A stretch of 52,848 nucleotides of DNA from Clostridia bacterium. Its GTDB lineage: Bacteria; Bacillota; Clostridia; UBA1381; UBA9506. Shown in pieces: positions 43,933-52,836 of the stretch. Under the pieces are notes generated by a model that was not told the origin of the DNA, did not search any database, and worked only from the letters and a program-made list of their open reading frames with translations. The stretch spans positions 1 through 52,848 of the forward strand of contig JAFQBK010000001.1 in NCBI GenBank assembly GCA_017399695.1, given 5' to 3'. The stretch's first letter is position 1. Every line of letters begins with the position of its first letter. The translations under genes and the position numbers were made by a program.

Positions 43933-44847
43933 ATGAAAAATATTAAAATTGCAAATAAATTTGAGGCATCTGCCATTTCGCTTGGTTGTATGCGGATGGG
44001 TGGTCTGGATGAAACAAAGGTGGATGCCATCATGGATACAGCCATAGAAAACGGGATTAACTTTTTTGACCATGCGGATATTTACGGCAAGGGAAACGCA
44101 GAAAAAGTTTTTGGCAAATACCTAAAACGCCATCCCGGGCAAAGAGAAAAAATAATGATTCAAACAAAGTGTGCCATCCATGACGGGCAGTTTGATTTTT
44201 CAAAGGAACACATTTTAAAATCGGTTGACGGAAGTCTTTCTCGTTTAGGGGTGGACTATATTGATGTTTTGCTTCTGCATCGCCCCGACACGCTCATGGA
44301 ACCTGAGGAGGTTGCGGAGGCGTTTGACCAATTAGAATCGGCAGGGAAAGTGAAATATTTTGGTGTTTCAAATCAAAATATGATGCAGATGGAACTCTTA
44401 AAAACAGCGGTGAAACAGCCGCTTGTCATCAATCAGCTTCAATTTTCTGTAACCGAGGCAGGTATGGTAACTTCGGGAATGAATGTCAATATGAAAAATG
44501 CGGAGTCGGTGATGCACGATGGTTCTTTCTTGGAATACAGCAGAATTAAAAATATAACCATTCAGGCATGGTCTCCGTTCCAATACGGATTTTTCAAAGG
44601 AAATTTTGTGGATAATGATGAATTTCCCGAACTGAACCAAAAGCTTTTCGAAATCGGTGAAAAGTATGGCCTTACCAAAACGGGTGTTGCGGCAGCTTGG
44701 ATTCTCAGGCACCCTGCCAATATTCAGTTGATTGCCGGAACAATGAATCCTGAACACCTGAAGGAGATTTGCAAAGCATCCGATGTCACAATCTCTCGCT
44801 CGGAATGGTATGAAATTTATCGTGCAGCAGGACATATGCTTCCGTAA
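43933..44847 (+). CDS. Aldo/keto reductase (YdhF-like)
   Basis: 304-residue NADPH-dependent oxidoreductase. The tetrad shows as D and Y in FFDHADIYGKG, K in IQTKCAI and H in DVLLLHRPD; SNQNMMQM and the GTMNPEHLKEI cofactor loop close the pattern, closest to YdhF/oxidoreductase-type reductases. GGAAGAGG precedes ATG 43933; an upstream in-frame TTG/GTG region is less likely. Last gene of the backbone block before the repeat-rich junction. Confidence 0.9.
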   Translation: MKNIKIANKFEASAISLGCMRMGGLDETKVDAIMDTAIENGINFFDHADIYGKGNAEKVFGKYLKRHPGQREKIMIQTKCAIHDGQFDFSKEHILKSVDGSLSRLGVDYIDVLLLHRPDTLMEPEEVAEAFDQLESAGKVKYFGVSNQNMMQMELLKTAVKQPLVINQLQFSVTEAGMVTSGMNVNMKNAESVMHDGSFLEYSRIKNITIQAWSPFQYGFFKGNFVDNDEFPELNQKLFEIGEKYGLTKTGVAAAWILRHPANIQLIAGTMNPEHLKEICKASDVTISRSEWYEIYRAAGHMLP

Positions 44848-44915
44848 CGACAGAAGTAATATAATTTTTGACTTGACACGAGTCAATAAGAAATGTCGAA
44901 AATTGTTGAATAACG

Positions 44916-45045
44916 AAAGCCTTCCCCTTGTGGGGAAGGTGGGTTGCGTAGCAACTCGGATGAGGTGGAAATAAATAACGATTGCTTTCGCAATCTACAC
45001 CTCACCACCGCCTACGGCGGAGCCTCTCCTCAAGGAGAAGCCTTT
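44916..45045. repeat. MITE-like element with imperfect terminal inverted repeats
   Basis: About 130 bp bounded by imperfect inverted ends: AAAGCCTTCCCCTTGTGGGG on the left and the complement of AAAGGCTTCTCCTTGAGGAG on the right. Inside are short perfect hairpins: GTTGCGTAGCAAC, GATTGCTTTCGCAATC and CCGCCTACGGCGG. No ORF. I recall similar elements repeated through gut Clostridia genomes, which the window cannot confirm since only one copy is present. Confidence 0.65.
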
Positions 45046-45142
45046 GAAAGGTTGCATCTAAACCTTATGTGTCTCATATGAAAGGTTGACAAACCTGCTC
45101 GTGAACAGAATGAAATGAAAATTAAATAGAATGTAAGTTATA

Positions 45143-45175
45143 AGTGCTGTAAATTGGAGATTACGGCACTTTTTT
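45143..45175 (+). terminator. Orphan rho-independent terminator
   Basis: AGTGCTGTAA pairs with TTACGGCACT (one G-U) around an eight-base loop and is followed by six T residues. No intact gene lies directly upstream; it may be a relic of a lost gene. Confidence 0.6.
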
Positions 45176-45218
45176 ATAACAAATACAAAATAGAAAGGTA
45201 TATAGATACTGACAATTA

Positions 45219-45392
45219 ATGAGAGACCATGATGATATATGTCAGGAAACCTTTTTACGATCATTTGAGATTTTACATAAGTATCACGGAAAATGCAGAC
45301 TTACATCATGGGTTGCTAAGATTTCCTTTTATTTTATAAGCCAACAGAATAAGAGATATAAAACGGAACGAAGAGGACTTAATTACTATTGA
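45219..45392 (+). pseudogene. Decayed ECF sigma factor fragment (region 2)
   Basis: The 57-codon reading MRDHDDICQETFLRSFEILH, then KCRLTSWVAKI, is clearly sigma-70 region 2 (compare the usual DICQETFLRAF and LSTWLCQIA). It has no upstream half, stops at TGA 45390, and no region 4 follows. An in-frame stop also lies just upstream (TGA before CAA TTA ATG). It is a relic, unlike the intact sigma gene at 35695, and marks the junction as a decay zone. Confidence 0.7.
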
Positions 45393-45471
45393 TGATTTTG
45401 ATATTTATGTTGCATATAGAAAAAGAATATAAAAACAGTCAGGTATTGAAAAGTTTGGATTTGTATGGTAT

Positions 45472-45596
45472 AATTGGCATATGCAGAATTTTATTTTATA
45501 AAATTCTTAAAAGCCTGACGGCTTTCTGCAGTCTTTCAGCCTGCGTATGCCAATTGACGGCGTCGTAAAAATGCCCTTGCAGGCAAGCATTTTTAC
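45472..45596. repeat. Inverted-repeat element upstream of the diguanylate cyclase
   Basis: AATTGGCATATGCAG (45472-45486) pairs with CTGCGTATGCCAATT (45541-45555), one mismatch, enclosing two further hairpins (AGAATTTTAT/ATAAAATTCT and AGCC/GGCT). A second hairpin, GTAAAAATGC/GCATTTTTAC, lies at 45565-45596. No ORF. Probably a mobile or relic hairpin element; the remaining 45393-45694 gap is AT-rich with nothing else I can name. Confidence 0.55.
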
Positions 45597-45694
45597 TCCT
45601 GGTAGAATGATTTGCATCTTTTCTATCACCTAATTATATAATTATAATGTATATATCATTGGACAATTTGAATTACAGATAAGAAGGAATAGAT

Positions 45695-47995
45695 ATGGCA
45701 ATAAAGTACGGGAAAAAACAACACAGAAAAAACAATATTTTATATACGATGGTAGCAGCAATTCTTTTGTGTATAGTATTTTTAACTATGGTCAGTTATT
45801 TTTACCATGCGGCAGAAGACGAGGCGTATGAAAATTTGCATATGCAGACCAAGCAAATTAAAGACGATATGGAGCTTCAGCTATTATCTGACCGCGAAAA
45901 TCTTGCTACCATGGCAAATTTTGCAGCAAAGCTTTATTCGGACGGCGAGAGCTTTGATTTGATGTTTAACTCCTTTGAACCCATTGGTCTTATTGCAAAT
46001 ATAGGAATACTGATGCCGGATAATACTTTTATAACAAAGTCGGGAACATTGAATCTTAATGGACAAATATCTTTTGAGGAGGAAGCGGCAAAAGGTGAAT
46101 ATATCAGCGGAAGAGTCAAGGACCTCACAAGGGACAACTATGAAATCATAAGAAGCGCTGTTCCGATAAAATCGGGTGATAATACTGTCGGTGTTTTGTA
46201 CGGTGTAATAAAGCTTGATGTTATTGGCAAAAAATATGGCAGTATGGCAAAAGAGCTTGACGCGCAATTATTTGTTTATGATAAAGAAACAGGAAATCTT
46301 GTTATCGACACCATTGATGACAAACTTGGAAATATTTCTTTCTTAGAAAACAGAGAATATCGTGATGGCTATTCCTATGAGCAAATGATAAATAGTGAAA
46401 AGGGTTATACCTCTTTCCAATCAGTACTTAAAGACGAAGAACTTTATGTTCATTTTTCTACACTTGAAGGAATTGACTGGAAGATAACTCTTGCAAGGTA
46501 TGAGTCTCAGGTATTTGCAAAAACACACATTATATCTCACTTACTCCTTGTTTCATTTATCACAATATTACTCATCATGGCTTTGTATATTATGATTTTG
46601 ATGCGCGGCGAAAAACAAAGAAGCTTTGCGACAGCCTGTGCATCAAAAATCAGGAAATTGCTTTTGGAGATAAATCAGCAGCAGAGTAATGTTTCCGAGT
46701 CTTTAAAGGAGATTGCCACCTTTGCAAAATCTCGGTCTGCGGTATTCTTTGATGCTGACGGAGAAGATTACAATTTTGCTATGCCTGCCAGTTTGGAAGA
46801 AATCCTTTCGGGTGATGACAGAAAATATTTTATATCAGAAATTCTTCGTTATGCCGTAGAACTTCACAAGGTGAATAACCTGGCGGTGAGCCTTATGTGC
46901 ATCACTCCAAACAACCATCTTGTAAAAACGAACCACGTTTTTTATGATTTTCTAAAAGAGCATAAAATCACAGAGGTTTCGTATGCATCCGTTATTGACA
47001 AAAACAATCATATCGGCATTCTCGGCGTTGTAAATCCTAAAAACGGCAGAACAACCAGACTTCTTTTGGAAGATGTTGCAGTTTGTTTTTCCATTGCAAT
47101 TTACAACAAAAAGCATTTAAACAAAACCGTGATTGCGGCAACGACCGACTCACTTACAGGAGTTTCAAACCGTGTTACATATAAAAAAGACCTTTTGATA
47201 TTTGATGAGGAAAAACCGCAGGAATTTTCGTGTATTTACATTGATGTTAATGAGCTTCACCTTCGCAATAATAAATACGGTCATGCTGCCGGCGATGAAA
47301 TGCTTTTGTATATTGCCAATACGCTAAAGGAAGTATTCTACGGTCACAAGATATATCGAATGGGCGGAGATGAGTTCTTGGTTTTTGCCGAAAATACATC
47401 CCAGGATGATATAAAAAAAGGCATTGATATGCTTGAAAAACAGCTTGAGACAATGGATTATCATGTTGCGGTTGGTATGTCATACAGAACACGGAATATG
47501 AATACCGAAGAAATGGTGCGAGAAGCCGAGATCAGAATGTATGAAGCGAAAGCCCAGTATTATCAAGCCAAAGAAACGAAGAGAACTTTAAGTGATAATG
47601 ATAATGGGTATGTTCATATAAAGACGGGCATTTTAGAAATTGATACGATGATTTCCGTTATGAAGGAAAAATATAACGGAATATATCGTGTGGACCTGGA
47701 TACAAACAAAGCACATCGTATTTTAATGCCCGCGTACCTTGGATATAACGAAAATGAGGAACATTTTTCCGCTCTTTTAACCAAATATATAGATGATTCT
47801 GTTGCGCCTGAGTTCCACAGAGCAATGATGAGCTTTTTGAATTATGATGCACTAAAAAGACAGCTTTTAGAAGGTAAAACACCAAGAATAACATATAAAA
47901 AGACAAACGGAGATACCGTAGTGTTAAGTGTTTACAAGTTAAGTAATGAGGATATCGCCGTGAGCAATACACTTTGGGTTTTTGCCAGAGATTAA
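45695..47995 (+). CDS. Membrane diguanylate cyclase with extracytoplasmic sensor (GGDEF)
   Basis: 766 residues. A membrane helix at about 16-38, a dCache-like extracytoplasmic domain to about 280, a second helix (LLLVSFITILLIMALYIMIL), a GAF-like region (340-480), the GGDEF domain (about 490-630) with intact GGDEF at 557-561 and substrate helix YIDVNELHLRNNKYGHAAGDE, and a C-terminal PAS-like domain of some 120 residues. It should make cyclic di-GMP from GTP in response to an external signal. No RxxD inhibitory site lies before GGDEF, so product inhibition is not expected. Directly downstream is a c-di-GMP riboswitch operon. Confidence 0.9.
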   Translation: MAIKYGKKQHRKNNILYTMVAAILLCIVFLTMVSYFYHAAEDEAYENLHMQTKQIKDDMELQLLSDRENLATMANFAAKLYSDGESFDLMFNSFEPIGLIANIGILMPDNTFITKSGTLNLNGQISFEEEAAKGEYISGRVKDLTRDNYEIIRSAVPIKSGDNTVGVLYGVIKLDVIGKKYGSMAKELDAQLFVYDKETGNLVIDTIDDKLGNISFLENREYRDGYSYEQMINSEKGYTSFQSVLKDEELYVHFSTLEGIDWKITLARYESQVFAKTHIISHLLLVSFITILLIMALYIMILMRGEKQRSFATACASKIRKLLLEINQQQSNVSESLKEIATFAKSRSAVFFDADGEDYNFAMPASLEEILSGDDRKYFISEILRYAVELHKVNNLAVSLMCITPNNHLVKTNHVFYDFLKEHKITEVSYASVIDKNNHIGILGVVNPKNGRTTRLLLEDVAVCFSIAIYNKKHLNKTVIAATTDSLTGVSNRVTYKKDLLIFDEEKPQEFSCIYIDVNELHLRNNKYGHAAGDEMLLYIANTLKEVFYGHKIYRMGGDEFLVFAENTSQDDIKKGIDMLEKQLETMDYHVAVGMSYRTRNMNTEEMVREAEIRMYEAKAQYYQAKETKRTLSDNDNGYVHIKTGILEIDTMISVMKEKYNGIYRVDLDTNKAHRILMPAYLGYNENEEHFSALLTKYIDDSVAPEFHRAMMSFLNYDALKRQLLEGKTPRITYKKTNGDTVVLSVYKLSNEDIAVSNTLWVFARD

Positions 47996-48004
47996 AAAGT
48001 TGTT

Positions 48005-48033
48005 TGACAAATTCAGTTCATTGTGGTAAAATA
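48005..48033 (+). promoter_or_regulatory. Promoter of the riboswitch-controlled operon
   Basis: TTGACA (48005-48010), a 17-base spacer and TAAAAT (48028-48033), starting nine bases after the cyclase stop codon. The following operon is therefore a separate transcription unit. Confidence 0.8.
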
Positions 48034-48049
48034 ATAGAAGTTTAATATT

Positions 48050-48110
48050 TAGCAAAATCGGCGAAAGCCGGTGACGCAAAGCAAAGAGGCTAAAGCTTTA
48101 TGCCACGCCA
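48050..48110 (+). ncRNA. Cyclic-di-GMP-I (GEMM) riboswitch aptamer
   Basis: The core AGCAAAATCGGC-GAAA-GCCGG-TGACGCAAAGC (48052 onward) matches the GEMM-I consensus: the GCAAA strand, a P2 helix closed by a GAAA tetraloop, and the invariant GACGCAAAGC junction. It continues with the second helix around GGCTAAAGCTTTATGCC that forms the tetraloop receptor arm. An intrinsic terminator follows, giving a transcriptional switch controlling the VTC gene downstream. Whether ligand turns it on or off cannot be read safely by eye. Confidence 0.88.
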
Positions 48111-48115
48111 GTCCA

Positions 48116-48170
48116 GCTGCAATGATAAAGGTCTTTTATGGCTTTCTATTATTGCAGCTTTTCTTTTTGT
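48116..48170 (+). terminator. Riboswitch expression-platform terminator
   Basis: AGCTGCAATGATAAAG pairs with CTTTCTATTATTGCAGCT, followed by TTTTCTTTTT, 15 bp before the VTC start codon. The aptamer's last bases abut the stem, so ligand binding can compete with it. Confidence 0.88.
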
Positions 48171-48184
48171 AAGAGGGGATTTTT

Positions 48185-48877
48185 ATGAATGCTGTAACAA
48201 GAGAAGAAAAGAAGTTTTTAATAAGTCTTGAAGAGTTTCGAAATAAATCTCATTATCTTGACAGTTTGATGATTCAAGATGAACATAATGGGATAGACGG
48301 ATATGTTATAAGGTCGCTTTATTTTGACACTGTCTATGATGATGATTTTTTTGAAAAGCTTGAAGGCATTGAAACCAGACGAAAAATAAGACTTCGTATT
48401 TATGACCCAAAGCACGATTTTGCCATGCTTGAAATGAAACAAAAGCAGGGGGCGAACCAGAAAAAACGCTCGCTTCGTATGACAAAAGCGGATGCAGAGG
48501 CGTTAATTGCCGGAAAGTATGAAGTTTTGTTGAAATACGAGGAGGATTTTGCAACAGAATGTTACGGACTTATGCATTATAAGTGCTACCGTCCGAAAAC
48601 GATTGTTCAATATAACCGTAAAGCGTACATTGCAAAGGAAAATAAAATCAGAATTACCTTTGACAATAACATTGTGGCAACGGAAACCAATTTTGATTTG
48701 TTTTCTGAAAATCTTGTAATGTATCCTGTTTTGGATAAATTCAATGTGGTGCTCGAGGTAAAGTTCAACGGATTTTTGCTTGATTACATCAGGCAGTTTA
48801 TAAACAGCATCAATAAAAGTGAGCTGTCGGTAAGTAAATACGCACTCGCAAGACAGCAAAGCTATGCGGAGGTGTAA
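48185..48877 (+). CDS. VTC-domain polyphosphate polymerase-like protein
   Basis: 230-residue VTC domain of the triphosphate-tunnel superfamily. The expected acidic and basic strands appear in order: REEKKFLI, VIRSLYFDT, RRKIRLRIYD, LEMKQKQG, VQYNRKAYIA and LEVKFNG. The eukaryotic VTC core makes polyphosphate from ATP; bacterial homologues next to DUF4956 and CotH proteins are poorly characterised. No membrane segment, so cytoplasmic, possibly working with the DUF4956 membrane protein. AGAGGGG precedes the ATG. It is the first gene under the c-di-GMP riboswitch. Confidence 0.85.
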   Translation: MNAVTREEKKFLISLEEFRNKSHYLDSLMIQDEHNGIDGYVIRSLYFDTVYDDDFFEKLEGIETRRKIRLRIYDPKHDFAMLEMKQKQGANQKKRSLRMTKADAEALIAGKYEVLLKYEEDFATECYGLMHYKCYRPKTIVQYNRKAYIAKENKIRITFDNNIVATETNFDLFSENLVMYPVLDKFNVVLEVKFNGFLLDYIRQFINSINKSELSVSKYALARQQSYAEV

Positions 48878-48884
48878 TTTGATA

Positions 48885-50636
48885 ATGAAAAAATTTATTT
48901 GTTTACTTCTTGCTATGATAATACTTACAACTTCTTTTAGTGTAAGTGCTGATTCTCAAATCAAAGTAATCTGGCAGGATTCTGAAAATGTTGTGATTAT
49001 CTGTGGCGATGATGGAGAATATAAGTTCTTCAGAGCCGATTCTGCCGATGGAGAATATGAATATATCGGCACATCGGACACAGGTTCATTCAGGGACGAT
49101 ACGGCAAGCTACCCGAACACCTATTTTTACAAAGCTGAAAAATATGATGCGTCAGGAAAAAAGATTTATGAGTCAAGTCCCATCAAGGCGGAGATTTCTC
49201 CCGAAGAAGTTTCAAAGGTCAGCGTAATAATGTACCACAACTTTGTGACTGATGAAGATGTTAAGTCGGGTGTGGAATTTGATGAGTATTCAATTAAGCC
49301 GGAGGATTTTGAAGAAGACTTGATTTGGTTGCAAAACAATGGGTATGTAACCATCACGTCAGATGATTTGATAAGACATCTTGAAGGAAAAAAATCATTG
49401 CCGCAAAAGGCAGTTATAATTTCGATTGATGACGGCTCTTGGGGTGTGTATACAAATGCTTATCCGCTTTTGAAAAAGTATAATATGAAAGCGGACTTTA
49501 ACGTAATCGGAGCAAACATTGACTCAACCTGGGAAAATCTTGATTCGGGCGGAACAAGAAACGGCGATAGTGCTCCCTATTGTACGTGGGAAGAACTTAT
49601 TGAAATGTCTGAAAGCGGAGTAATCAACCTTTGCTCACATACATACGGTCTTCATGTTTACAATAAAGAAAAACGAATCGGTATGAGTATGATGGAGAAT
49701 GAAACGGCTGAGAATTTTGCAAAGACTGTAAAAAAGGATTACGAGCTTTCCGTGAGTTGTATAGAAGGCTGGACAGGTAAAAAGCCTGAAACGGTAGCAT
49801 ATCCGTATTCAAAGAGAAGTGCCGAGAGCGATGAAATCGTTCTTGGAAACACGGGATATAAAATTCTTATGGCAGGAGAAGGCGCAAGAGGTACTGCCGC
49901 AAATTATTTTGTTAAAGGCTGTGACATTGAAAATCAGCTAACGCTCATGAGTCGGCCTTGCAGAATGGATGGTACTCCTATTGGTACATATCTTGAAAGA
50001 ATTGATGAAAAAGACGCTCAAAACGGAGTGAATAAAAATACAGATTTTCTTAATGTCAAAGACACCGATGAAATCGCATCGGATTATCAGATATTTGATG
50101 ACGTGGCAAAGGAAAGCTGGTACTCGGGAAGTGTGTACTATTCATATTTGAATGGTTTGATGAAAGGCGTCGGCAATAATAATTTTGCACCTAATGATAA
50201 TATAAACAGAGCAATGGCGGCGACTCTTCTTAACAGACTTGCCGTAAATGCAGTTCAGGAGTCTGACAGTGGATTTGCAGATTCAGAAGGCTCGGAATGG
50301 TGGTATGCGTCTGCTGTGTGGGCAAATGAAAACGGAATTCTTACAGCCTTTGATGATAAAGAATTCAAGCCGAACCAACCCATCAAGCGCGAATTGCTTG
50401 CAAAGGCAATGTATAACTGTGCAGAATACTTAAAGCTTGATATGTCGGGAAAAGCTGATATTACCCGGTTTACCGATTACCGCAGTATATCGGAAGAAAA
50501 CAAGGAAGCAGTCAGCTGGGCTGTGGCGAACGGAATTTTCAATGGAAATGCTGACGGAACCTTTAACCCTGCGGGAAACGTAACAAGGGCTGAAATGTCT
50601 ATGGTTTTAAGAAATTGGCTGTGCAAAGGAGAATAA
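48885..50636 (+). CDS. SLH-anchored polysaccharide deacetylase
   Basis: 583-residue exported protein. Signal peptide (MKKFICLLLAMIILTTSFSVSA), a fibronectin-like beta region to about 100, a NodB/PgaB-like deacetylase domain with IISIDDGS, the CSHTYGLH histidine motif and AYPYSKRS, and three C-terminal SLH repeats (FDDVAKESWY, FADSEGSEWW and VANGIFNGNADGTF regions). SLH domains bind pyruvylated wall polymers, so it works on the cell surface and probably removes acetyl groups from a surface glycan. GGAGG is 12 bases before ATG 48885 and six before TTG 48879, so the TTG is a real alternative. It starts just after the VTC stop. Confidence 0.87.
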   Translation: MKKFICLLLAMIILTTSFSVSADSQIKVIWQDSENVVIICGDDGEYKFFRADSADGEYEYIGTSDTGSFRDDTASYPNTYFYKAEKYDASGKKIYESSPIKAEISPEEVSKVSVIMYHNFVTDEDVKSGVEFDEYSIKPEDFEEDLIWLQNNGYVTITSDDLIRHLEGKKSLPQKAVIISIDDGSWGVYTNAYPLLKKYNMKADFNVIGANIDSTWENLDSGGTRNGDSAPYCTWEELIEMSESGVINLCSHTYGLHVYNKEKRIGMSMMENETAENFAKTVKKDYELSVSCIEGWTGKKPETVAYPYSKRSAESDEIVLGNTGYKILMAGEGARGTAANYFVKGCDIENQLTLMSRPCRMDGTPIGTYLERIDEKDAQNGVNKNTDFLNVKDTDEIASDYQIFDDVAKESWYSGSVYYSYLNGLMKGVGNNNFAPNDNINRAMAATLLNRLAVNAVQESDSGFADSEGSEWWYASAVWANENGILTAFDDKEFKPNQPIKRELLAKAMYNCAEYLKLDMSGKADITRFTDYRSISEENKEAVSWAVANGIFNGNADGTFNPAGNVTRAEMSMVLRNWLCKGE

Positions 50637-50639
50637 AAA

Positions 50640-51320
50640 ATGAGAAGTCAGATTTTTAATTTAATTAAGGACCAGTCAACTCTCTCGTGGGAGCAGATTG
50701 CAGAAAATATTTTAGTTTCGGGAATTTTGGGATTTTTAATTTTTATATCCTATATGATTTCACACCGAGGAACAATTTACAGTAAAAAGTTTAATGTATC
50801 ACTTGTTGTTTTAACAGTTCTTACCTCAATGGTTATGACGGTTATCGGAAACAATGTAGCACTTTCCCTTGGTATGGTCGGTGCTCTCTCCATTGTTCGT
50901 TTCAGGACGGCAATTAAGGATTCAAGAGATACCGTTTACATATTCTGGACAATTATTGTGGGTATCTGCTGCGGTGCAGGTGACTTTATCGTTGCAGGTA
51001 TCGGAAGTGCATTCGTATTTATACTTTTTCTCATATTGGGTGCAATCAAGAATAATAACCGCATGCTTGTAATCATTAGGGGTAACCGTACCAAAGAGGC
51101 ACAAATTCAGGCTATAATGTATAAATTTTTTAGAACAAAAGCGGTCTTAAGAGTGAAAAACTCAACAACAGAATCTATTGAATTTATATACGAAATTACT
51201 GCAAAAATGCTTACATTGGCTGAAAGAAAGAACAATATTGGTATCTGCGATGAGATTTATAAAATTGGTAACATTGAGTATGTAAACACTGTTATGCAGA
51301 ATGACGAGATTTCAAATTAA
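50640..51320 (+). CDS. DUF4956 membrane protein
   Basis: 226-residue protein with four or so membrane helices in the first 140 residues (ILVSGILGFLIFISYMI, VSLVVLTVLTSMVMTVI, the ALSLGMVGALSIVRFRTAIK segment, and FIVAGIGSAFVFILFLILGA) and a soluble C-terminal domain of about 85 residues. The SLGMVGALSIVRFRT signature marks DUF4956, a family of unknown function. It starts three bases after the deacetylase stop. The recurrent partnership with VTC proteins suggests it could be a membrane partner or conduit for the polymer made by the VTC protein (inference). Confidence 0.85.
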   Translation: MRSQIFNLIKDQSTLSWEQIAENILVSGILGFLIFISYMISHRGTIYSKKFNVSLVVLTVLTSMVMTVIGNNVALSLGMVGALSIVRFRTAIKDSRDTVYIFWTIIVGICCGAGDFIVAGIGSAFVFILFLILGAIKNNNRMLVIIRGNRTKEAQIQAIMYKFFRTKAVLRVKNSTTESIEFIYEITAKMLTLAERKNNIGICDEIYKIGNIEYVNTVMQNDEISN

Positions 51321-51354
51321 ACATATGAACTGACCGCAAAAGGAGGTGCTGGGG

Positions 51355-52836
51355 TTGAAATATAAAATAATAGGAATATCTGTTACAGCCTTGGTGCTGA
51401 CCATGGTACTTTGTATAAGTTTCATGATGCCGGAGGATAATGGCGCAAGATATATAGAGCATATTATGGCAGAAGAAAAAGAGGTGTGCAAAACGCACAC
51501 AAGCGGCTCTATTTGCACGCATCTGCCCATTGTAAGTATCAATACAAACGGAACGGAAATTCCGGGAAAGCCCATTTACGATGAGGAGTATAATGTTATA
51601 AATTATACTCTTGCAGCAGATGGGATTACAACCATAAGAGCATCGCTTGATGTAATCGACAACAAGCAGGAATATAATCATCTTTCGGATAATGCAAAAA
51701 GTATGGGCGAAGTTATGATCAGAGTAAGAGGACACTCGTCAAGAAGGTTTGAAAAGCCCAACTATTTTATAAGATTTGTAAATGCTGACGGCACAAATAA
51801 TCCGCAGGAATTTCTTGGAATGGATGCGCATCACGAGTGGGCGCTGCATGGTCCTTTTCTTGACAAAACGCTGATGCGTAATTATATGTGCTATCACATT
51901 TCGGGCGAAATTATGGAGTATAGCCCGAATGTGAGATTTTTTGAGCTTGTATTAAATGGTGAATACAGAGGTCTTTATCTTGCAACAGAAATGATAACTG
52001 CCGGAAAAGAAGGTTCAAGACTGAATCTTCAGGTAAACAAGAAAGATAATACATTTTCAGGTTATGCTCTTCGCCTCGATTGGGGTGATACCGAAGAAGA
52101 AAACAAGCTCTATCCTTTTACTAACTATACAACCCGTGCAAAAACCCAGCATGAGATTGTCTATCCCGGAGCTAAAAATATTACACCTGAGCTTAAAGAG
52201 GCAATAAAAAATGAGTTTTCATTATTTGAAAAAACGCTTTATTCCTATGACTACAACAACGAGAAGTATGGATACAAGAATTACATTGATATAGATTCAT
52301 TTGTTGATTATTTTTTAATTAATGAATTCACCTGTAACTATGATGCAGGATCTCTTTCAACCTACATATACAAGGATATAGACGGCAAGTACAAAATGTG
52401 TGTATGGGACTTTAACTCTGCACTTGATGCCTATCAGGAGAGTGCAATGCCAACGAATGAGTTCAGGCTGAACTCGGGGCTGTGGTATCAAATGCTTTTT
52501 ATGGACTCGGATTTTACAGATAGGGTTATTACAAGATACTACGAGCTTAGAAAAACAGTTTTCAGCGAAGAATACTTATTTGGATTTATTGATGATACCA
52601 TAGAGTATTTAGGCACTGCGGTGGACAGAAATTACGAAAGATGGGGTTACACCTTCAATCAGGAGTATGACCTTATGCATCCTACCGAGAGAAATCCAAG
52701 AAACTATAATGAAGCAATTTTGCAGATGAAGGATTTTATTACCAAACGAATTGCATTTATGGACGAAAATATCGAATCACTTCGTCAAAATAGCGCAGAA
52801 TCAAAAACGAAAAAATATAACGAAGTCTCAGATTAA
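51355..52836 (+). CDS. CotH-family kinase
   Basis: 493 residues: an N-terminal hydrophobic helix (IIGISVTALVLTMVLCISFM) as signal or anchor, then a CotH domain. RVRGHSSRRFEKPNY, LHGPFLDKTLMRNYMCYHI, FELVLNGEYRGLYLATEMI, IDIDSFVDYFLINEFTCNYD and the metal loop VWDFNSALD match the atypical protein kinases first known from spore coats. Here the likely place is the outer cell surface. AGGAGG eight bases before TTG 51355 sets the start; the overlapping GTG is part of the ribosome site. Another GGAGG at the window edge (52844-52848) implies a further operon gene. Confidence 0.88.
   Translation: MKYKIIGISVTALVLTMVLCISFMMPEDNGARYIEHIMAEEKEVCKTHTSGSICTHLPIVSINTNGTEIPGKPIYDEEYNVINYTLAADGITTIRASLDVIDNKQEYNHLSDNAKSMGEVMIRVRGHSSRRFEKPNYFIRFVNADGTNNPQEFLGMDAHHEWALHGPFLDKTLMRNYMCYHISGEIMEYSPNVRFFELVLNGEYRGLYLATEMITAGKEGSRLNLQVNKKDNTFSGYALRLDWGDTEEENKLYPFTNYTTRAKTQHEIVYPGAKNITPELKEAIKNEFSLFEKTLYSYDYNNEKYGYKNYIDIDSFVDYFLINEFTCNYDAGSLSTYIYKDIDGKYKMCVWDFNSALDAYQESAMPTNEFRLNSGLWYQMLFMDSDFTDRVITRYYELRKTVFSEEYLFGFIDDTIEYLGTAVDRNYERWGYTFNQEYDLMHPTERNPRNYNEAILQMKDFITKRIAFMDENIESLRQNSAESKTKKYNEVSD

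Noticed and set aside
44860..44895. TTGAC-ACGA-GTCAA hairpin after the aldo/keto reductase
   Set aside because: Only a 5-bp stem with no T-run; too weak to call a terminator or an operator.
44916..45596. CRISPR array
   Set aside because: The repeats are inverted hairpins of different sequence; there is no regularly spaced direct repeat.
45472..45694. A second c-di-GMP aptamer in front of the GGDEF gene
   Set aside because: The region forms hairpins but lacks the GACGCAAAGC junction and the GAAA-closed helix of GEMM-I.
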